Shown piece after piece: positions 4,561 to 12,896 of a stretch of 16,769 nt of DNA (its first letter is position 1; the number at the start of each line of letters is the position of its first letter). This DNA comes from JBGPIT01 sp041485125. GTDB taxonomy: Bacteria > Desulfobacterota > Binatia > UTPRO1. Location: positions 1 through 16,769 of the forward strand of contig JBGPIT010000061.1 of NCBI GenBank assembly GCA_041485125.1, read 5' to 3'. The notes under the pieces are model-generated. The model ran no database searches. It saw nothing but the letters and a program-made list of their open reading frames with translations, and was not told the origin of the DNA. A program made the translations under genes and the position numbers.

Positions 4561-7500
4561 CTAGGACCGCGCGCGCAGCTCGAGGCCGCGCCAGGTCGGG
4601 CGGAAGCCGGCGCTGACGAGCGCGTCCGCCAGCGGCGTGTCGCGAATCGGCTGGCCGTTCGCGCGCTCGAGGTCGAGCGGACCGATCAGGCGGTCGCGCG
4701 TCGCCTGCGCCAGCGCCTCGACCGCGACGCGTAGCACGGCAGCGTCGTCGCTGTACGAGAGCAGCGTCCGGCCACCGCGCTCGATGTAGAGCGCGAGCGT
4801 GCCGCCGACGAGGACGACACTCGCACCCACCTTGCGTCCGGCACGATGGCCGTCACCGGCATCGCGATCGGGCCACGGCAGCGCGCCACCATAGGGATTC
4901 GCCGGGTCGGCGGCGGCAAGGACGACGCCGGCCTCGGCGTGTCCGTCGCTGCCGTCCAGCGGGGACACCTCGTCGCTCGCGAGCGCGCGCATGCGGTCGA
5001 CCGCACCAGGCAGCGCGAATTGCGCGCCGCCGAGACCTTCGACGAAGTAGCCGCGCCGTGCCCGTCCCGACTCCTCGAACGCTCGCAAGATCGGGTACAC
5101 CGCGCTGAAGCCGCCGGGAATACGCTCGGCCGCGAGCGCGCCGCGGGTGACGATGCCGTGGCGACGCAACAGCTGCATCGCCCACGCATGCGAGCGGCGG
5201 GTCGGATCGGCGGCGCGCGGGATGGTGAGACTCCAGCGTCCGGCCGCGGCCGGCGGCGCAATGCGAGCGGCGCGCGCCGGGCGCGCGAGCAACGCGCCGT
5301 CCGCGCGTGCCGCGCCCGCGACGAGCGGCTCGGTCACGAGCGCCGGCAGGCCCCTACGGCCGGCGCGGCGGCGCCGGCGCGACGACGGCGCGACCTTGCG
5401 CGGACGGTGGCGCAGCAGTGCGCGGAGCGGCGCGAAGGTGTCGTTCGTCACCCGCCCCGCCCACACCAGCTCCCAAAGCGCGAGCAGCAGCTCGGCGTCG
5501 TCCTCGGCATCGACGGCCTCGGCGAGCTGGCGGAAGAAGAGCGCGCCGCCCCGTCCGAACGCGTCGAGGACGTTCGACGCCAGCGGCGAGAGCTCGACGT
5601 CGGCGAGCTCCGGCAGCAAGAGCGGCGCGTGCTCGGTGAGCGCGACGACGACCCAGCCATCGCGCGAGCCGAGCGCGCCGGCGCCCGCCCATACCACCTC
5701 GCCGGCGGCGCCGAGCTGATCGAGCAAGGCCGGGCTGTACTCCGGCAGCCGCGCGCGCAGGATCTGGCTCTCGAGCGCGGACGCGGGCAGCGGAACGCCT
5801 TGCAGCTGCTCGACGACACGCCAGAGCGCCTCGACGCCGGTGCGCCGCGGTCCGGTCGCCGCGGCCTCGTGCCATGCGACCGTCATGCGCGCCAGCGCCT
5901 CCGGCGGCGCCGGCGCGACCTCGCGGCGAAGCGCGGCGAGCGACCGGCTGCGCAACCGCCGCAGCACCTCGACGTCGATCCACTCGCGCCCGCTCGCACC
6001 CGGGCGGAACTCGCCCTCGAGCGCCCTGCCTGCCGCCTCGAGCCCGCGCAGGATGCGCGCCGCGACGGCGATGTCGATCCCGAAGCGCGCGGCGACGTCG
6101 CTCGCGAGAAAGGGCCCGTGCGTGCGCGCATGGCGGGCGACGAGATCGCCGAGCGGATCGGGCACCGCCTCGAGGAAGGCTTGTGGCACGCCGACGGGAA
6201 GCGCGACGCCGAGCGCATCGCGATAGCGGGCCGCGTCCTCGACCGCGATCCAGCGCTCGGCGCCGGCGACGCGCACGCGGAGCGCGCGGCGCTCGTGCTC
6301 GAGCGTCCCGAGCGCGGCGAGCGCGCTCGCGGCAGGACGCGTCCGCACCGCGACGTCGGCGGCGTCGAGATCGCCGAGCGTCCGCAAGAGATCGTGCACG
6401 TCGTCGACGGTCTCCGCCTTGCGGTCGTCGCTGAGACGGCCGATCTGCAGCTCGAGCTCGGCGAGCGCGCCGGCGTCGAGGAGCTCGCGCAGCTCCTCGC
6501 GCCCCATCAGCTCGGCCAGGAGCGCGCGGTCGAGGGTCAGCGCCTGGGCGCGCCGCTCGGCGAGCGGCGCGTCGCCCTCGTACATGAACGCCCGCACGTA
6601 CTCGAGCTGGAGCGAGCGCGCGAACGGCGACGGCACCTCGCTCTCGACCTCGACGACACGCACCGTCTGCGCCCGCACCTCGGCCAGGAGATCGACCAGC
6701 GCCGGCAAGTCGAAGACGTCCTGTAAACATTCGCGGTAGGTCTCGAGGACGATCGTGAACGAAGGGTGCTTGCTCGCGACCTGGAGCAAGGCCGCCGCCT
6801 TCTGGCGTTGCAGCCAGAGCGGCGAGCGCTGGCCCGGCCGGCGCTTCGGGATCAGCAGCGCGCGCGCGGCGCACTCGCGGAAGCGGCTCGCGAACAGCGC
6901 CGACCGTCCCACCTCGCCGACGACCAGATCCTCGATCTCCTCAACGTCGAACACCAGGGCTTCCGCCGCCGCCGTCGACACGTCCTCGCCTTCGGGGATG
7001 CGCAAGACGATGCCGTCGTCGCCGTAGATCACCTGTATGTCGACGCCGAAGCGGCCGCGGATACGTGCCGCGATCGCTTGCGCCCAGGGCGCGTGCACGC
7101 GCGCGCCGAAGAACGAGTGGACGCAGAGGCGCCAGTCGCCGAGCTCGTCGCGGAAGCGCTCGAGGACGATCGTGCGGTCGTCGGGCAAGAGACCGGTCGC
7201 GGCACGCTGCTCGGCGAGATACGCGAGCAGGTTTCCCGTGGCGCGCGCGTCGAGGCCGGCGGCAGTGAGGCGCGCGCGCGCGTCGGCATCGCTCGACGCG
7301 GCCAGCTCGCGCACGAAGGCGCCGAGCGCGCGCCCGAGCTCGATCGGCCGTCCCGGCGCGTCGCCGTGCCAGAACGGCATCTTCCCGGGCTGCCCCGGCG
7401 CCGGCGACACCAGGACGCGATCGGCGGTGATGTCCTCGATGCGCCAGCTCGACGCGCCGAGGACGAAGACCTCGCCGACCCGGCTCTCGTAGACCATCTC

Positions 7501-9183
7501 CTCGTCGAGCTCGCCGACGCGCGAGCCGCGCTCGCCGACCAGGAAGACGCCGAAGAGGCCGCGATCGGGGATCGTGCCGCCCGACGTGACCGCGACGGTC
7601 TTGGCGCTCGAGCGCGCCGACAGGCGGCCGCTCACCCGGTCCCAGTTGAGACGCGGCCGCAGATCGGAGAACGCGTCGGAGGGATAGCGCCCCGCCAGCA
7701 TGTCGAGCACGCCTTCGAGCGCCGCGCGCGGCAGCTCGGCGAAGGGAGCCGCCCGGCGCACGACGGCCTCGAGCTCGTCGACCGTCCACTCGTCCATCGC
7801 CACCATCGCGACGATCTGCTGGGAGAGGACGTCGAGCGGGTTGCGCGGATAGCGCACCGCCTCGATCGCGGCGCTTTGCATGCGCTCGGCGACGATCGCG
7901 CTCTCGAGCAGGTCGCCGCGGAACTTCGGGAAGATGACGCCGCGGCTGCGCGCGCCGACCTGGTGCCCGGCGCGGCCGATCCGTTGCAGGCCCGACGCGA
8001 CCGAGTCCGGCGCCTCGATCTGGATCACGAGATCGACCGCGCCCATGTCGATGCCGAGCTCGAGCGAGCTGGTCGCGACCACCGCGGGCAACGTACCGCT
8101 CTTGAGCGCGTCCTCGATCTGCGTGCGCTGCTCGCGGCTCACCGAGCCGTGGTGCGCGCGCGCGATCTCCTCCTCGGCGAGCTCGTTCAAGCGCCCGCAC
8201 AGGCGCTCCGCGAGCCGGCGCGAGTTGGCGAAGATGATCGTGCTGCGGTGGGCGCGCACCAGCGCCAGGACCTCCGCCTCGACGTGCGGCCAGATGCTCG
8301 GCTTCGGCGCCTTCCCGGCGGCCGAACCGCTCGGGATCTCGCTCGCCTCGCCGAGCGCGGTCATGTCGTCGAGCGGCACCACGACCGAAACGTCGAGCGG
8401 CTTCTCGACCCGCGCGTCGACCGCCGCGACCGGCGCGGCGCCGCCGAGAAAGCGCCCGACCTCGTCGAGCGGCCGCACGGTCGCGGAGAGACCGATGCGC
8501 TGCGCCGGCGTCGCCAGCAGGCGATCGAGACGCTCGAGGCTGAGCGCCAGATGGCTGCCGCGCTTGCTGCCCGCGACGGCGTGGACCTCGTCGATGATGA
8601 CGGTCTCGACGGTGCGGAGCGCTTCGCGCGCCGACGACGTCAGCATCAGAAACAGCGACTCGGGCGTGGTGATGAGGATGTCGGGCGGGTCGAGACCGAA
8701 GCGACGGCGCTCGCGTGCGGGCGTGTCGCCGCTGCGGAGCGCAATCGAGATCGCGGGCGGCGCCACACCTAGACGCTCCGCCGCGGTGCGGATGCCGACG
8801 AGCGGCGAGCGCAGGTTGCGCTCGACGTCGACCGCGAGCGCCTTCAGCGGCGAGACGTAGAGCACACGCACGCCGAGGGTCTCGGCGCTCCGTGTCCGGC
8901 GCAACGACAGCTGGTCGATCGCCCACAGGAAGGCGGCGAGCGTCTTGCCGGAGCCGGTCGGGGCGACGACGAGCGCGTTCCGCCCCGAGGCGATCGTCTC
9001 CCACGCCTTCGCCTGGGCAAGCGTCGGCGCCGCGAACGTCGAGGAGAACCACGCGCGGGTCGCCGGTTGGAAGGGCGCGAGCGCGGCATCCCGATCGATC
9101 GGGGCGGCGGCGGGCTCCGCGCGGTCGCGAGCCGCGACACGCCGGCTGCGAGTTGGTGATCGTGGCACGGGAGCGTTCACCAT
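4561..9183 (-). CDS. lhr: Lhr family DNA/RNA helicase (full-length, superfamily 2)
   Basis: A 1540-residue Lhr-type ATP-dependent 3'-5' helicase, a cytoplasmic protein tied to DNA repair. The helicase core shows APTGSGKT (74-81, Walker A), a TTPESLFLML segment (172-181), IIDEVHAVAGSKRG (196-209, DEVH box), GLSATV (231-236), TIIFANSRRLAERL (315-328), ATSSLELGIDMGAVDLVIQ (370-388) and QRIGRAGH (400-407), all in normal order. After it come the Lhr winged-helix and beta-barrel region, then a long C-terminal half typical of full-length Lhr, ending in AGFRPTWRGLELRARS. The frame is open to 9363, but those codons cross into the divergent promoter region. ATG 9183 was chosen by position. A promoter-like TTGGCA-17-TATGGT covers that ATG, so GTG 9168 (residue 6) may be the real start. 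No Shine-Dalgarno supports either. A Nei zinc-finger remnant follows immediately. Confidence 0.93.
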   Translation of the reverse strand: MVNAPVPRSPTRSRRVAARDRAEPAAAPIDRDAALAPFQPATRAWFSSTFAAPTLAQAKAWETIASGRNALVVAPTGSGKTLAAFLWAIDQLSLRRTRSAETLGVRVLYVSPLKALAVDVERNLRSPLVGIRTAAERLGVAPPAISIALRSGDTPARERRRFGLDPPDILITTPESLFLMLTSSAREALRTVETVIIDEVHAVAGSKRGSHLALSLERLDRLLATPAQRIGLSATVRPLDEVGRFLGGAAPVAAVDARVEKPLDVSVVVPLDDMTALGEASEIPSGSAAGKAPKPSIWPHVEAEVLALVRAHRSTIIFANSRRLAERLCGRLNELAEEEIARAHHGSVSREQRTQIEDALKSGTLPAVVATSSLELGIDMGAVDLVIQIEAPDSVASGLQRIGRAGHQVGARSRGVIFPKFRGDLLESAIVAERMQSAAIEAVRYPRNPLDVLSQQIVAMVAMDEWTVDELEAVVRRAAPFAELPRAALEGVLDMLAGRYPSDAFSDLRPRLNWDRVSGRLSARSSAKTVAVTSGGTIPDRGLFGVFLVGERGSRVGELDEEMVYESRVGEVFVLGASSWRIEDITADRVLVSPAPGQPGKMPFWHGDAPGRPIELGRALGAFVRELAASSDADARARLTAAGLDARATGNLLAYLAEQRAATGLLPDDRTIVLERFRDELGDWRLCVHSFFGARVHAPWAQAIAARIRGRFGVDIQVIYGDDGIVLRIPEGEDVSTAAAEALVFDVEEIEDLVVGEVGRSALFASRFRECAARALLIPKRRPGQRSPLWLQRQKAAALLQVASKHPSFTIVLETYRECLQDVFDLPALVDLLAEVRAQTVRVVEVESEVPSPFARSLQLEYVRAFMYEGDAPLAERRAQALTLDRALLAELMGREELRELLDAGALAELELQIGRLSDDRKAETVDDVHDLLRTLGDLDAADVAVRTRPAASALAALGTLEHERRALRVRVAGAERWIAVEDAARYRDALGVALPVGVPQAFLEAVPDPLGDLVARHARTHGPFLASDVAARFGIDIAVAARILRGLEAAGRALEGEFRPGASGREWIDVEVLRRLRSRSLAALRREVAPAPPEALARMTVAWHEAAATGPRRTGVEALWRVVEQLQGVPLPASALESQILRARLPEYSPALLDQLGAAGEVVWAGAGALGSRDGWVVVALTEHAPLLLPELADVELSPLASNVLDAFGRGGALFFRQLAEAVDAEDDAELLLALWELVWAGRVTNDTFAPLRALLRHRPRKVAPSSRRRRRAGRRGLPALVTEPLVAGAARADGALLARPARAARIAPPAAAGRWSLTIPRAADPTRRSHAWAMQLLRRHGIVTRGALAAERIPGGFSAVYPILRAFEESGRARRGYFVEGLGGAQFALPGAVDRMRALASDEVSPLDGSDGHAEAGVVLAAADPANPYGGALPWPDRDAGDGHRAGRKVGASVVLVGGTLALYIERGGRTLLSYSDDAAVLRVAVEALAQATRDRLIGPLDLERANGQPIRDTPLADALVSAGFRPTWRGLELRARS

Positions 9184-9207
9184 AACGAGCACGGCCACGC
9201 ATGCCAA
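9179..9207 (-). promoter_or_regulatory. Putative lhr promoter overlapping the annotated ATG
   Basis: TTGGCA (9207-9202), a 17-nt spacer, and TATGGT (9184-9179) on the minus strand. The -10 box contains the ATG at 9183, so if it is used, translation must begin downstream; GTG at 9168 is the nearest in-frame candidate. Weakly supported by sequence alone. Confidence 0.35.
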
Positions 9208-9287
9208 CGCGGCGGTCCGGACGTCGGGCAGCGGGCTTCCCGGGACCGATCTAGCCAACCCGGCGCCGGTCGCGTAGCTCTGAGCAC

Positions 9288-10511
9288 ATGCCGATCGACT
9301 CCGCGTCCATGGCACCGCGCCACGCGACGCCCCGACTCGCCGTCGCGTCGGCCACGATCGCACTCGCCGTACTCATTGCCGGCACCGGCGCCGGCACCGC
9401 CGGCGAGCCCCGCGTCGGCAGCGCCGCGCAGCCCGAGCGCCGCGAGCCGACCGTCGATCTCATCAAGACGTTGAAGCTGCCGCCCGGCTTCGCGATCAAC
9501 GTCTTCGCACGCGGCCTCGAGCACCCGCGCATGCTGCTCGTCACCGACGACGGCAGCGTCCTCGTCACCCGGCCGCAGCAGAACGACGTGCTCCGGTTGC
9601 GCGACACCGACGGGGACGGCGTCGCCGACAAGCCCGAGCGCATCGTCAAGGATCTCGAGATGGTGCACGGGATCGCGCTGCGCGACGGACAGCTCTATCT
9701 CGCGTCGCCCAAGGCCGTGTACGTGACGCCGCTCGACGGCGGGCAGGACGCGCGACCGCACCCGATCATCCAGAACCTGCCCGACGGCGGGCAGCATCCG
9801 AATCGCACCCTCGGCTTCGGACCCGACGGCGCGCTCTACGTCACCGTCGGCAGCGACTGCAACGACTGCAAAGAGACCAACCCGGAGAACGCGACCGTCT
9901 TGCGCGCCGATCCGAAGACCGGCGAGCGACGGATCTTCGCGCGCGGCCTCCGCAACACGATCGGCTTCGGCTGGCATCCGAAGACCAAGGAGCTCTTCGG
10001 GATGGACCACGGCAGCGACTGGCGCGGCAACGACCTGCCGCCCGAGGAGCTGAACCACCTGCAAGACGGCAAGGACTACGGCTGGCCCTACGTCTACGGC
10101 AAGCGCGTCATCGACCAGGTCAGCGACGATCCGCCCGGCACGACCAAAGCCGCCTACGCGGCGAAGACCGAGCCGTCGGCGCTCGAGTACCAGGCGCACA
10201 GCGCGCCGATCGGGATGGTCTTCTACACCGGCTCGCAGTTCCCGCCCGACTACCAGGGCGATGCGTTCGTGGCGTTTCACGGCTCGTGGAACCGCGATCC
10301 GCCGACCGGCTACAAGGTCGTCCGCATCCGCTTCGACGACGGGCGTCCGGTCGGGTTCCAGGACTTCGTCACCGGCTTCCTCGCGCCGGACGGCAAGTCG
10401 CAATTCGGTCGCCCCGCGGGCATCGCCGTCGCCAAGGACGGATCGCTGCTCTTCTCCGACGACTCGAACGGCGTGATCTACCGGGTCACGTACAGGAAGG
10501 AATCACCATGA
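9288..10511 (+). CDS. Exported PQQ-dependent sugar dehydrogenase, sorbosone dehydrogenase family
   Basis: A 407-residue protein with an N-terminal export signal (basic residues, then LAVASATIALAVLIAG, likely cleaved near residue 40), followed by a six-bladed beta-propeller of the glucose/sorbosone dehydrogenase family. Landmarks are LPPGFAINVFARGLEHPRML (64-83), VHGIA (His127), TLGFGPDGALYVTVGS (174-189), ARGLRNTIGFGWHP (218-231), GMDHGSDWRGNDLPPEELN (238-256) and a late AFHGSWNR. The conserved His, Arg and acidic residues are those that hold PQQ and Ca2+ in this fold. It should act in the periplasm, oxidising an aldose or related aldehyde with an external electron acceptor. The real substrate is unknown. 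Cys191-X2-Cys194 (SDCNDCKE) is a family-type cysteine pair. ATG 9288 or ATG 9309 (residue 8) could be the start. The stop is 13 nt before trxC, suggesting co-transcription. Confidence 0.85.
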   Translation: MPIDSASMAPRHATPRLAVASATIALAVLIAGTGAGTAGEPRVGSAAQPERREPTVDLIKTLKLPPGFAINVFARGLEHPRMLLVTDDGSVLVTRPQQNDVLRLRDTDGDGVADKPERIVKDLEMVHGIALRDGQLYLASPKAVYVTPLDGGQDARPHPIIQNLPDGGQHPNRTLGFGPDGALYVTVGSDCNDCKETNPENATVLRADPKTGERRIFARGLRNTIGFGWHPKTKELFGMDHGSDWRGNDLPPEELNHLQDGKDYGWPYVYGKRVIDQVSDDPPGTTKAAYAAKTEPSALEYQAHSAPIGMVFYTGSQFPPDYQGDAFVAFHGSWNRDPPTGYKVVRIRFDDGRPVGFQDFVTGFLAPDGKSQFGRPAGIAVAKDGSLLFSDDSNGVIYRVTYRKESP

Positions 10512-10524
10512 CCTGGAGGTCGCC

Positions 10525-11010
10525 ATGGCCGGCACCGGCGCCGCGACAGACGTCGAGCTGATCCGCTGTCCGCGTTGCGGTACCGCGAACCGGGTGCCGC
10601 TCGCGAAGCTGCAACAAGGACTCCGGCCGATCTGCGGCAAGTGCAAGGCGCCGCTCGCAGGCACGGCCGCGGCCGGCGACGGTCATCCCGTGATCGTCAC
10701 CGACGCGAACTTCGCGAGCACCGTTGCAGCGTCGCCGATCCCCGTCTTGCTCGACCTCTGGGCCGAGTGGTGCGGCCCGTGCCGCATGATCGCGCCCATC
10801 GTCGAGGAGCTCGCCCACGAGCTCGCCGGCAAAATCCGGGTCGGAAAGCTCAACATCGACGAGAATCCGCAGACGGCGGCGCGCTTCGGCGTGCGCAGCA
10901 TCCCGACCTTGCTCGTCCTGCGCGGCGGCCGCGAGATCGATCGCATCGTCGGCGCAGTGCCGAAGCAGGAGATCGTCCGCCGCCTCGACGCCGTCGCCGG
11001 CGCGCCCTGA
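10525..11010 (+). CDS. trxC: Thioredoxin 2 (zinc-binding N-terminus, TrxC type)
   Basis: A 161-residue cytoplasmic thiol-disulfide oxidoreductase. Residues 11-45 form the zinc-binding head typical of thioredoxin 2, with Cys15-X2-Cys18 (RCPRCG) and Cys37-X2-Cys40 (ICGKCK). The thioredoxin fold follows, with active site WCGPC (82-86), Asp/Glu-rich helix residues and cis-Pro127 in RSIPT. Length and layout match TrxC of proteobacteria. It reduces protein disulfides using thioredoxin reductase, and in known TrxC proteins the head senses oxidative stress. The ATG at 10525 has a Shine-Dalgarno GGAGGT (10515-10520) 4 nt away, and the gene begins 13 nt after the dehydrogenase stop. Operon partnership with an exported dehydrogenase is probably organisational: TrxC lacks a signal peptide, so it cannot directly service that protein. 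A GC-rich hairpin follows the gene. Confidence 0.94.
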   Translation: MAGTGAATDVELIRCPRCGTANRVPLAKLQQGLRPICGKCKAPLAGTAAAGDGHPVIVTDANFASTVAASPIPVLLDLWAEWCGPCRMIAPIVEELAHELAGKIRVGKLNIDENPQTAARFGVRSIPTLLVLRGGREIDRIVGAVPKQEIVRRLDAVAGAP

Positions 11011-11019
11011 CCGTCCGGA

Positions 11020-11039
11020 CCGCGCAGCGCAGTGCGCGG
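11020..11039 (+). repeat. GC-rich hairpin after trxC
   Basis: CCGCGCA (11020-11026), loop GCGCAG, TGCGCGG (11033-11039) form a perfect 7-bp stem starting 10 nt after the trxC stop. There is no T-run, so it may pause polymerase, protect the 3' end of the upstream message or do nothing. Transcription into the next gene may continue. Confidence 0.4.
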
Positions 11040-11083
11040 GTAGGACTTGCATCGACCGTCGCGAGCGGTCACGTAGTGAGGGC

Positions 11084-11911
11084 ATGACGACCGCCACGCA
11101 TCGGATCGCCGCCGTCGACGTCTGGGCCCAGCAGCCGACCGAGCGGTTCATGCAGGCACCGTGGCTCGACACGCTGCTGCGCTGGACCGGCATGGAGCGC
11201 CGCGCCCCGCGCGTCGACGAGACGCTCGCCGCGATGGACGCGGCCGGCGTCGAGATCGCGCTGCTCGCGGCGTGGGTCGGCCCGAGCGGCGCGCTCATCA
11301 GCAACGACGAGGTCGCGGCGACGGTCGCGCACGCGCCCGACCGTTTCCGCGGCGTCGTCTCCGTCGACCTGACGCGTCCGATCGAGGCTGTCCGCGACAT
11401 CCGTCGCTACGTTGGCGAGCGCGGCTTCGTCGCTGTGCGCGTCGTTCCCTGGCTCTGGAACCTGCCGCCCGACGACCGGCGCTACTATCCAGTGTACGTC
11501 GCGTGCGTCGAGCTCGACGTCCCGTTCTGCACCCAGATCGGCCACACCGGCCCGCTCTGCCCTTCCGAGCCCGGACGGCCGATTCCGTACCTCGACCACG
11601 TCCTGCTCGACTTCCCCGAGCTGACCGTCGTCGGCGGCCACGTCGGCTTTCCGTGGACCAACGAGGTGATCTCGCTCGCGACCAAGTACCCGCGCTTCTT
11701 CGTCGACACCTCGGCGTACACGGCGCATCGCCTGCCGCCCGAGCTGATCACGTTCATGCGCGGTCACGGCCGCAGCCGCGTCCTCTTCGGGACCAACTGG
11801 CCGATGCTCTCGCCGGTGCGCTGCCTCGAGCACCTCGCCGACCTCGGCCTCGACGAGGAAACCACGCGTCTCTTCCTGCGCGACAACGCGCGGCGCGTGT
11901 TCCGTCTGTGA
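11084..11911 (+). CDS. Amidohydrolase-2 (ACMSD-like) TIM-barrel protein with altered metal site
   Basis: A 275-residue protein of the amidohydrolase-2 family (related to ACMSD, isomerases and decarboxylases of aromatic catabolism). Family features are the opening beta-strand, a helix-strand repeat, ERGFVAVRVVPWLW, CTQIGHTGP (His154), VVGGHVGFPW (His186), VDTSAYTAHRLP and VLFGTNWPML (234-242), ending in NARRVFRL. The canonical N-terminal metal motif D-x-H-x-H is here D-V-W-A-Q (12-16), and the usual catalytic Asp of 'GSDWP' is Asn238. Three of the five usual metal ligands are therefore gone, and the normal Zn-dependent chemistry is doubtful. No signal peptide, so cytoplasmic. The start ATG 11084 has a weak upstream AGGG. 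The stop is 10 nt before the FAH-family gene, an operon likely acting on a ring-cleavage or hydroxy-acid substrate. Function not assigned. Confidence 0.85.
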   Translation: MTTATHRIAAVDVWAQQPTERFMQAPWLDTLLRWTGMERRAPRVDETLAAMDAAGVEIALLAAWVGPSGALISNDEVAATVAHAPDRFRGVVSVDLTRPIEAVRDIRRYVGERGFVAVRVVPWLWNLPPDDRRYYPVYVACVELDVPFCTQIGHTGPLCPSEPGRPIPYLDHVLLDFPELTVVGGHVGFPWTNEVISLATKYPRFFVDTSAYTAHRLPPELITFMRGHGRSRVLFGTNWPMLSPVRCLEHLADLGLDEETTRLFLRDNARRVFRL

Positions 11912-11921
11912 GGAGGCATCG

Positions 11922-12797
11922 ATGAGGCTCGCGACCTTCACCGAGGGCGGCACGACCCGGATCGGCGTGATCGTCGACGACGCGATCATCGATCTCTCTG
12001 CTGCCGCGCCCGCGCTGCCGCGCGAGATGACCGCGTTCCTCGCCGCCGGTGCGAGCGCGCTCGCCGCTGCTCGCGACGTGCTCCGCGGCACGGCGCCGCG
12101 CATGCCGCTCGAGGCGGTGCGGCTCGAGGCGCCCGTCCTGCGCCCGCCCAAGTTTCTCGCGATCGGCCTCAACTACGCCGATCACGTCGCGGAGGCGGGG
12201 CGGCCGGCGCCGGACTTCCCGGTCTTCTTCAACAAGCAATCGACGTGCGTCACCGGCCCGCGCGACCCGATCCACCTGCCGCGGGTCTCGTCGCAGCTCG
12301 ACTACGAGGGCGAGCTCGGCTTCGTCATCGGCCACCGCTGCCGGCACGTGCCGCGCGAGCGCGCCACCGAGGTGATCGCCGGCTATCTGGTCGTGAACGA
12401 CGTCAGCGTCCGCGACTGGCAGTTCAAGGCGCCGACGATGACGCTCGGGAAGTCGTTCGACACCCACGGTCCGATCGGACCCTGGATCGTCACCGCCGAC
12501 GAGGTCGGCGATCCGCACGCGCTGACGCTCGAGACCTGGGTGAACGGCGAGCGCCGCCAGCACGCGAGCACACGCGACCTGATCTTCGACTGCTTCGACC
12601 AGGTCGCGACGCTTTCGACGGTGTGTACGCTCGAGCCCGGCGACGTCGTCTCGACCGGCACGCCCGGCGGCGTCGGCATGGCGCTGGGCAAGTTCCTCGT
12701 CGCGGGCGACGTGGTGCGCATCACGATCGAGCACGTCGGCACGATCGAGAACACCGTCGTCGACGAGCCGGCGTCGACGGTCGTTCTTCCGCGCTGA
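11922..12797 (+). CDS. Fumarylacetoacetate hydrolase (FAH) family enzyme
   Basis: A 291-residue cytoplasmic protein with the FAH-family fold: a small N-terminal domain (1-70), then KFLAIGLNYADHVAEAG (77-93), VFFNKQSTCVTGP (101-113), LDYEGELGFVIG (126-137), VVNDVSVRDWQF (157-168), TLGKSFDTHGPIGPW (174-188), and finally TGTPGGVGM. Mg2+/Ca2+ ligands Glu129, Glu131 and Asp160 are all present, and His88 sits in the catalytic loop. Members open C-C bonds of acylpyruvates, decarboxylate oxaloacetate, or isomerise or hydrate homoprotocatechuate or other ring-cleavage products. This one cannot be narrowed further. A strong Shine-Dalgarno (GGAGG just after the preceding stop) leads to ATG 11922, only 10 nt after the amidohydrolase gene, so both are almost certainly translated from one message and act on the same route. 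Length is normal and intact. Confidence 0.92.
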   Translation: MRLATFTEGGTTRIGVIVDDAIIDLSAAAPALPREMTAFLAAGASALAAARDVLRGTAPRMPLEAVRLEAPVLRPPKFLAIGLNYADHVAEAGRPAPDFPVFFNKQSTCVTGPRDPIHLPRVSSQLDYEGELGFVIGHRCRHVPRERATEVIAGYLVVNDVSVRDWQFKAPTMTLGKSFDTHGPIGPWIVTADEVGDPHALTLETWVNGERRQHASTRDLIFDCFDQVATLSTVCTLEPGDVVSTGTPGGVGMALGKFLVAGDVVRITIEHVGTIENTVVDEPASTVVLPR

Positions 12798-12810
12798 GAC
12801 GCGCCCTTAC

Positions 12811-12839
12811 TTGTCGGCCCGCGGACGGATTGCTATACG
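12811..12839 (+). promoter_or_regulatory. Putative sigma70-type promoter of the lipoprotein gene
   Basis: TTGTCG (12811-12816), a 17-nt spacer, and TATACG (12834-12839). A start near 12846 gives about 50 nt of untranslated leader before ATG 12897, which has a GGGAGGG Shine-Dalgarno. Both hexamers match those before the argE-like gene. Confidence 0.5.
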
Positions 12840-12896
12840 CGCCCGCTCGCGCCGCCGGATGCATCGTGCGCCACCACACCGAGGGAGGGTCGATCG

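Noticed and set aside
4846..8772. Long plus-strand frames opposite lhr (626 and 668 codons)
   Set aside because: Arg/Ala/Glu-rich antisense shadows of a GC-rich gene, with no recognisable domain, while the opposite strand has all Lhr motifs.
9184..9363. Lhr extension to 9363 giving 1600 residues
   Set aside because: The added codons overlap the divergent dehydrogenase gene's start, and the sequence looks non-coding in composition.
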